From an uncultured Christensenellaceae bacterium (GTDB lineage Bacteria; Bacillota_A; Clostridia; Christensenellales; UBA3700): a stretch of DNA of 11,118 bases. Position numbers and translations under genes: made by a program. The stretch is taken from positions 1 through 11,118 of the forward strand of contig CALWKT010000026.1 in the NCBI GenBank assembly GCA_944381335.1, given 5' to 3'. Every line of letters begins with the position of its first letter. Position 1 is the first letter of the stretch. This document shows positions 7,745 to 11,118 of this stretch, piece by piece. The notes beneath the pieces are model-generated. The model was not told the DNA's origin. It ran no database searches and saw nothing but the letters and a program-made list of their open reading frames with translations.

Positions 7745-7757
7745 TGTTATTATAACA
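7745..7757. repeat. 13-bp palindrome over the smc -10 box
   Basis: TGTTAT-T-ATAACA on the plus strand is a perfect inverted repeat with six-base arms around one central base. It encloses the whole -10 hexamer of the smc promoter. A protein bound here would block RNA polymerase, so it is a candidate operator. AT-rich -10 regions also form such palindromes by chance. Confidence 0.5.
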
Positions 7758-7777
7758 CGTATATAACGCTTTGGCAA
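7749..7777 (-). promoter_or_regulatory. SigA-type promoter for smc-ftsY
   Basis: On the minus strand, TTGCCA (7772-7777) and a perfect TATAAT (7749-7754) are separated by 17 bases in the 111-base gap between rnc and smc. Predicted transcription start is near 7742, about 36 bases before the smc ATG. The -10 box is the centre of a 13-base palindrome (7745-7757), and GTTATA occurs twice 11 bases apart across this region. No intrinsic terminator for rnc is evident upstream, so smc may also receive read-through from plsX-rnc. Confidence 0.8.
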
Positions 7778-7817
7778 CATTTATCCGCTCGCGCCGTTTT
7801 CACGCGCATTTTGTCGT

Positions 7818-8477
7818 TTATCGGCACAATTCGTCCTTTTTCAGCGCCCTGAGCGCGATCGAAGCGCATTTCTGTTCCGCCTTCTTCTTACTGCCTGCGC
7901 TCGCTTTTGCAACAGACTCTCCGTCTATTTCAAGCTCTATTTCGAACACCGGATCGTGCGGAGGACCTGTCCTGGAAATCTCCCTGTATATCACTTTTGC
8001 CTGCGGAAGCGCTTCGTTGAGCCGTGATTTGTAATCCCTCGCTCCAGCTTTCACGTCAAGAAATTCCTCAAGCACCGTCAAAGCGAATTTTTTCGCCGGT
8101 TCAATGCCTCCGTCCAGATACACCGCCGCCAGAATCGCCTCGAATACGTCGCCGAGCACCCCATCAAGATTGACGTGAGGAGCTATCCTGATGTATTTTT
8201 CAAACCCCAGATCTCTCGCCTTCTTCGCAAGCGGGACAGCAGATACGGCGGCTATCCTCTTTTTCGTCAGCACGCCTTCGTCTGCGCCCGGAAACCGTCT
8301 GAACAGATCTTCAGCCACGATATAGTCGAGTATCGCGTCTCCGAGATATTCCAGTCTCTGATAGCTTTCAGTCCTGTGTTCGTTGGCGTAAGTGGGATGA
8401 GTGATTGCCGTAACAAGCAGACTTTCGTCCCTGAACGCGTAACCTATCGCCTTGCTCAAACCTTTCAGATCAGTCAT
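7818..8477 (-). CDS. rnc: ribonuclease III
   Basis: RNase III cleaves double-stranded RNA, including the 30S rRNA precursor and many regulatory duplexes. The 219-residue product has an RNase III domain (about 5-125) with signature QRLEYLGD (40-47). The expected metal-binding acidic residues are E43, D47, D110 and E113, the last two within GDVFEAILAAVYLDGG (109-124). A double-stranded RNA-binding domain follows (about 148-214) with DYKSRLNEALPQ, PVFEIELEIDG and GSKKKAEQKCASIAL. All catalytic residues are present. Its ATG overlaps the plsX stop as ATGA, with no clear ribosome binding site, which implies translational coupling to plsX. In many Firmicutes acpP lies between plsX and rnc; here it is absent. 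Confidence 0.97.
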   Translation of the reverse strand: MTDLKGLSKAIGYAFRDESLLVTAITHPTYANEHRTESYQRLEYLGDAILDYIVAEDLFRRFPGADEGVLTKKRIAAVSAVPLAKKARDLGFEKYIRIAPHVNLDGVLGDVFEAILAAVYLDGGIEPAKKFALTVLEEFLDVKAGARDYKSRLNEALPQAKVIYREISRTGPPHDPVFEIELEIDGESVAKASAGSKKKAEQKCASIALRALKKDELCR

Positions 8478-9478
8478 TGCGCTCTGTTCTTAAGCCCTTC
8501 GGCTATCTGTCCTACGACGTTCTTTTCGGCAAGCGCGTCTGCGTTGAGAATGCTCTTTTCAAAGCTTACCGCGCTGGACGAACCGTGCGTTTTGACGACG
8601 ATCTTGTTCGCGCCCAGGAATATTCCCCCGCCCACTTCGTCTGCCGAAACGCGCTTTTTGACTCCTTTGAAAACGCCCTTTAAAAGCAAGAATCCTATCT
8701 TCGCTTTCAGACCGCCCTGCATTATACCGTCCTTTATCAGCGCGAACATAGCATTGCCCATGCCTTCGCACGCCTTGATCGCTACGTTTCCTGCAAAGCC
8801 GTCCGCGACAAGTACGTCCACTTCGCCCGTCAGCACGTCTCTCGCCTCGATATTCCCGACAAAATTGAGTTTGCCGTTCTTGAGAAGTTCGTGTGCCTGT
8901 TTTACCGCTGCGTTTCCCTTTTCCTCTTCGGCGCCGTTGCTGAGAAGCCCCACTTTGGGTCTTTCTATGCTGAAGACGTTTCTCATATAGACGTCGCCCA
9001 TGATGGCGAATTCCTCAAGCATTTCGGGGCGGCAGTCCACGTTTGCGCCGCTGTCTACGATTATCGTATGCGTATCTTTGACCGTGGAAACGACTGACGC
9101 GAGCGTCGCGCGCGTTACGCCTTCTATAAGCTTCACGATGACCTGAGTGCCCACGAGAAGCGAACCGGTGTTTCCCGCGCTGATCATGGCGTCAGCCTCG
9201 CCCGCCTGAAGCGCGCGCAGGCCGAGCACCATAGAACTGTCTTTCTTTCTCCTGATCGCAAGCGCGGGAGAATCGTCGTTGGTGATCGGCTCCCCGGCCT
9301 CTATGACGGACAGTCTGTCCTTGTCGTAAGCCTTACCCGTGAGAAACTTGTCTATCTCGTCTTTCTTGCCGCAAAGCGCAACGCTGAGCGTACCTCTCTC
9401 CGCAAGCGCCTGCAAAGCGCCTTCAACGGCGACCTGAACGCCGGCGTCCGCTCCGTGACAGTCTACCAGTATTTTCAT
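8474..9478 (-). CDS. plsX: phosphate acyltransferase PlsX
   Basis: PlsX makes acyl-phosphate from acyl-ACP and phosphate, the first committed donor for phosphatidic acid synthesis by PlsY and PlsC; it is a peripheral membrane enzyme. The 334 residues match the family length. Conserved blocks are SAGNTGSLLVG (100-110), DSGANVDCRPEMLEEFAIMG (about 142-161), ADGFAGNVAIKACEG (about 225-239) and the C-terminal GGGIFLGANKIVVKTHGSSSA segment. AGGGAGG (9484-9490) lies 5 bases before the ATG. The N-terminal motif, normally D-A-M-G-G-D, reads DCHGAD (6-11), an unusual change at a well-conserved place. The gene has its own promoter and follows a strong terminator, so it starts a plsX-rnc unit. The palindrome at its predicted start suggests repressor control. 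Confidence 0.96.
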   Translation of the reverse strand: MKILVDCHGADAGVQVAVEGALQALAERGTLSVALCGKKDEIDKFLTGKAYDKDRLSVIEAGEPITNDDSPALAIRRKKDSSMVLGLRALQAGEADAMISAGNTGSLLVGTQVIVKLIEGVTRATLASVVSTVKDTHTIIVDSGANVDCRPEMLEEFAIMGDVYMRNVFSIERPKVGLLSNGAEEEKGNAAVKQAHELLKNGKLNFVGNIEARDVLTGEVDVLVADGFAGNVAIKACEGMGNAMFALIKDGIMQGGLKAKIGFLLLKGVFKGVKKRVSADEVGGGIFLGANKIVVKTHGSSSAVSFEKSILNADALAEKNVVGQIAEGLKNRAQ

Positions 9479-9521
9479 ATTAACCTCCCTGAAAGGGTTT
9501 GCCCGTAACGCGCACGCGCGG

Positions 9522-9540
9522 AAATATACGGACTATATTT
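9522..9540. promoter_or_regulatory. 19-bp palindrome at plsX transcription start, candidate operator
   Basis: AAATATA-N5-TATATTT is a perfect inverted repeat with 7-base arms directly downstream of the plsX -10 box, covering the predicted start near 9534. In Bacillus subtilis the plsX operon is repressed by FapR at a TTAGTA-N5-TACTAA site. The 6-5-6 geometry is shared here but only part of the arm sequence, so FapR control is a guess. No regulator gene is in the window. Confidence 0.5.
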
Positions 9541-9570
9541 ATTATATAATATATTTATTCTTTTTTGCAA
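9541..9570 (-). promoter_or_regulatory. SigA-type promoter for plsX-rnc
   Basis: TTGCAA (9565-9570, five of six consensus bases) and a perfect TATAAT (9541-9546) are 18 bases apart on the minus strand, in an AT-rich stretch between the rpmF terminator and plsX. Predicted start is near 9534, about 55 bases before the plsX ATG. The rest of this 184-base gap holds the rpmF terminator, the palindrome and the plsX ribosome binding site. Confidence 0.75.
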
Positions 9571-9609
9571 CACAAAAATTAAAAACCGAACGGATAAAAC
9601 GGGTAAAAT

Positions 9610-9639
9610 AAAAAAACGGGGCGGATAAAATCCGCCCCG
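9610..9639 (-). terminator. intrinsic terminator after rpmF
   Basis: On the minus strand, CGGGGCGGAT and ATCCGCCCCG form a perfect 10-base GC-rich stem with a three-base loop (9617-9639). Seven T residues follow (9616 down to 9610). It starts 23 bases after the rpmF stop codon. The strength of stem and T tract implies efficient termination, separating rpmF from plsX. There is no matching T tract on the plus strand, so it acts in one direction. Confidence 0.95.
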
Positions 9640-9662
9640 GTGATAAGCGTTTGAAACGTGTA

Positions 9663-9854
9663 TTACTTCGCGCTCTTCTGCTTCTGAGCTACGATCTCTT
9701 TGCCGTCGTAATAACCGCAGTTATCGCAAGCTCTGTGACTTTGCTTCAGTTCGTGACAATGAGGGCACTCGACCATAGTCGGCGCTTCAAGCTTCCAGTT
9801 TGCGGATCTCGAATGCTTTCTTGCCTTAGAAGTTTTTCCCTTAGGTACTGCCAT
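9663..9854 (-). CDS. rpmF: 50S ribosomal protein L32, zinc-ribbon form
   Basis: L32 is a small protein of the 50S subunit near the peptidyl transferase region. The 63-residue product begins with the family N terminus MAVPKGKTSKARKHSRSANW. It has a four-cysteine zinc ribbon, CPHC (30-33) and CDNC (43-46), so it is the zinc-binding paralogue type rather than the cysteine-less form used under zinc starvation. GGAGG (9864-9868) lies 9 bases before the ATG. A perfect-consensus promoter upstream and a strong terminator downstream make it a self-contained one-gene unit. The DUF177 (YceD) gene that usually precedes rpmF is missing; the 109-base gap to ackA has no room for it. Confidence 0.98.
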   Translation of the reverse strand: MAVPKGKTSKARKHSRSANWKLEAPTMVECPHCHELKQSHRACDNCGYYDGKEIVAQKQKSAK

Positions 9855-9897
9855 TTTCGCACACCTCCATTTGTTTCTTTAACGTGATTGCTTCACT

Positions 9898-9926
9898 ATT
9901 ATATATTTTGCTTTGAGTTTTGTCAA
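9898..9926 (-). promoter_or_regulatory. perfect-consensus SigA promoter for rpmF
   Basis: TTGACA (9921-9926) and TATAAT (9898-9903) on the minus strand match consensus at all twelve positions with a 17-base spacer. Predicted start is near 9891, giving a leader of about 37 bases that carries the rpmF ribosome binding site. Such a match fits strong, growth-linked expression of a ribosomal protein. It lies in the gap after ackA, which shows no intrinsic terminator of its own. Confidence 0.9.
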
Positions 9927-9963
9927 ACTTTTTTTACAAGATTTCTTGCATATCCGACAAAAA

Positions 9964-11118
9964 TTATTTGCCGGTCACGATACGCTTGGTATCTCTTGCG
10001 ATCATCAGTTCTTCATTGGTGGGAACGATCAGCACTCTGACCTTCGAAGCCTTGGTGCTTATCTCTCTGACGGGCGGTTTTTCGCGCCTGAGGTTTTCTT
10101 TTTCGTCCATTTCGACGCCGAGGAATTCAAGCCCTTTAAGTATTCCCGCTCTCATCTCGTCGCTGTTCTCGCCTATGCCGCCAGTGAATACGATGCAGTC
10201 GAGACCGCCCATTGCCACGGCGTAAGAACCTATGTACTTCTTGACCTTGTACGTGAACATATCTGCGGCAAGCTGAGCGCGCTGATTGCCCTTGTGCGCT
10301 TCTTCAAGCATATTCCTGGAGTCGCTGCTGACGCCGCTCACGCCGAGGAAGCCGCTTTTCTTGTTCAGATACGTGATGACCTGCCCGACCGTCATCTTCT
10401 TGAAGTTGCACAAAAACTCGACGACAGAAGCGTCAATATCGCCGCTCCTGGTGCCCATAGGAACGCCTTCGAGCGGAGTCATACCCATAGAAGTGTCCAC
10501 GCACTTTCCGTCCTTGACCGCAGTGATCGAAGAACCGTTGCCCAGGTGGCAGGTCACTATCTTTCCGCTTGCAAAGCCGTTGTCTTCAAGCCACTTCTTC
10601 GCCGTCTGAGAAACGAACTTGTGAGAGGTTCCGTGGAAGCCGTATCTTCTGATCTTGAACTGTTCGTAATCCTCGTACGGGATCGCGTACATATACGCAT
10701 ATGCCGGCATCGTGGAATGGAACGCCGTGTCGAAAACCGCCACGTTGGGAACGCCCGGAAGCACCTGCATACACGATTTTACGCAAGCTATGTTGGCAGG
10801 CATGTGCAGAGGCCCGAGAAAAGCGTTCTTTTCAAGGATCCCGAGCGCTTCAGGAGTGATCAGTACGGAATCGTCAAAATCGGTGCCGGTATGCAGAACT
10901 CTGTGACCAATCGCCTCGATCTCGGAGATGTCGTCAAGCACGCCGCCGACAGACTTGTCTGTAAGGCATCTAATCAGAAGGTCGAAACCTTCGGTGTGGT
11001 TGGCGAGCGGTTTTTCAACGTTGTATTTCTTGCCGCCCGATTCCTGCGTAAGGTTGGAGCCTTCGATGCCGATGCGTTCTATGCCGCCCTTGCAAAGCAA
11101 GGTCTCCGTGGTCATTTC
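9964..11118 (-). CDS. ackA: acetate kinase, 5' end outside window
   Basis: Acetate kinase interconverts acetyl-phosphate + ADP and acetate + ATP, the ATP-yielding step of acetate fermentation together with Pta. The frame stays open to the window edge. The first visible Met (11115) aligns with about residue 20 of Methanosarcina thermophila AckA, so roughly 19 residues, including the N-A-G-S-S-S loop, lie outside. Counting from that Met, R72 (in GHRVLH), D129 (DTAFH) and H161 (GFHGTSH) fall at the family's active-site positions when 19 is added. HLGNGSS (190-196), MGTRSGDID (220-228), TGGIGENS (311-318) and PTNEELMIARDT (365-376) follow. Small departures are HTG for HGG (75-77) and GPLHMPAN for APLHNPAN (101-108). 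Its stop is followed by the rpmF promoter, so it is the last gene of an upstream unit not visible here. Confidence 0.97.
   Translation of the reverse strand, partial: EMTTETLLCKGGIERIGIEGSNLTQESGGKKYNVEKPLANHTEGFDLLIRCLTDKSVGGVLDDISEIEAIGHRVLHTGTDFDDSVLITPEALGILEKNAFLGPLHMPANIACVKSCMQVLPGVPNVAVFDTAFHSTMPAYAYMYAIPYEDYEQFKIRRYGFHGTSHKFVSQTAKKWLEDNGFASGKIVTCHLGNGSSITAVKDGKCVDTSMGMTPLEGVPMGTRSGDIDASVVEFLCNFKKMTVGQVITYLNKKSGFLGVSGVSSDSRNMLEEAHKGNQRAQLAADMFTYKVKKYIGSYAVAMGGLDCIVFTGGIGENSDEMRAGILKGLEFLGVEMDEKENLRREKPPVREISTKASKVRVLIVPTNEELMIARDTKRIVTGK

Noticed and set aside
9486..9507. Alternative short hairpins (GGG-CAAA-CCC and CCCT-TTC-AGGG) overlapping the plsX ribosome binding site
   Set aside because: Three- and four-base-pair stems are not enough to support a riboswitch or attenuator claim.
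9591..9630. Repeated CGGATAAAA at 9591-9599 and 9622-9630
   Set aside because: The second copy is part of the rpmF terminator stem-loop; two short copies in AT-rich sequence are probably chance.
9941..9956. Possible terminator after ackA (CAAG-AAAT-CTTG)
   Set aside because: The stem is only four or five base pairs and AT-rich, and it is followed by A rather than T on the minus strand.

Overview
The window is a conserved housekeeping block of a bacterial chromosome. Every gene lies on the minus strand, so transcription runs from high to low coordinates. In that order the genes are ackA (5' end outside the window), rpmF, plsX, rnc, smc, ftsY, ylxM, ffh, rpsP, a KH-domain gene (khpA type), rimM and trmD (3' end outside the window). 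This order, with ylxM beside ffh and rpsP-KH-rimM-trmD after it, is typical of Bacillota (Firmicutes). The ackA-rpmF-plsX-rnc-smc link points to a Clostridia-like lineage. Base composition looks balanced by eye, with AT-rich intergenic gaps, strong AGGAGG-type ribosome binding sites and SigA-type promoters. I cannot name the genus.

Region by region: 9964-11118 is acetate kinase. 9610-9926 is a compact rpmF unit, with a perfect-consensus promoter, the L32 gene and a strong intrinsic terminator. 9479-9570 holds the plsX promoter and a 19-bp palindrome over the predicted transcription start. plsX and rnc overlap by four bases. 7707-7817 holds a promoter that starts an smc-ftsY unit. 3127-3224 holds a promoter and an unusual AU-rich leader for a ylxM-ffh-rpsP-KH-rimM-trmD unit. 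Genes in this last unit are tightly packed or overlapping. No gap exceeds 300 bases.

Functionally the block joins acetate/acetyl-phosphate metabolism (AckA) and phospholipid synthesis (PlsX) to chromosome condensation (Smc), RNA processing (RNase III), protein targeting (FtsY, YlxM, Ffh) and ribosome or tRNA maturation (L32, S16, KH protein, RimM, TrmD).

I found no mobile element, CRISPR array, tRNA, rRNA or evident novel system. The points worth a second look are small. They are two genes missing from the usual order (DUF177/yceD and acpP), a candidate plsX operator, palindromes inside promoters, a ylxM leader without a Shine-Dalgarno sequence, and lineage-specific changes in normally conserved motifs of RimM, PlsX and Ffh.
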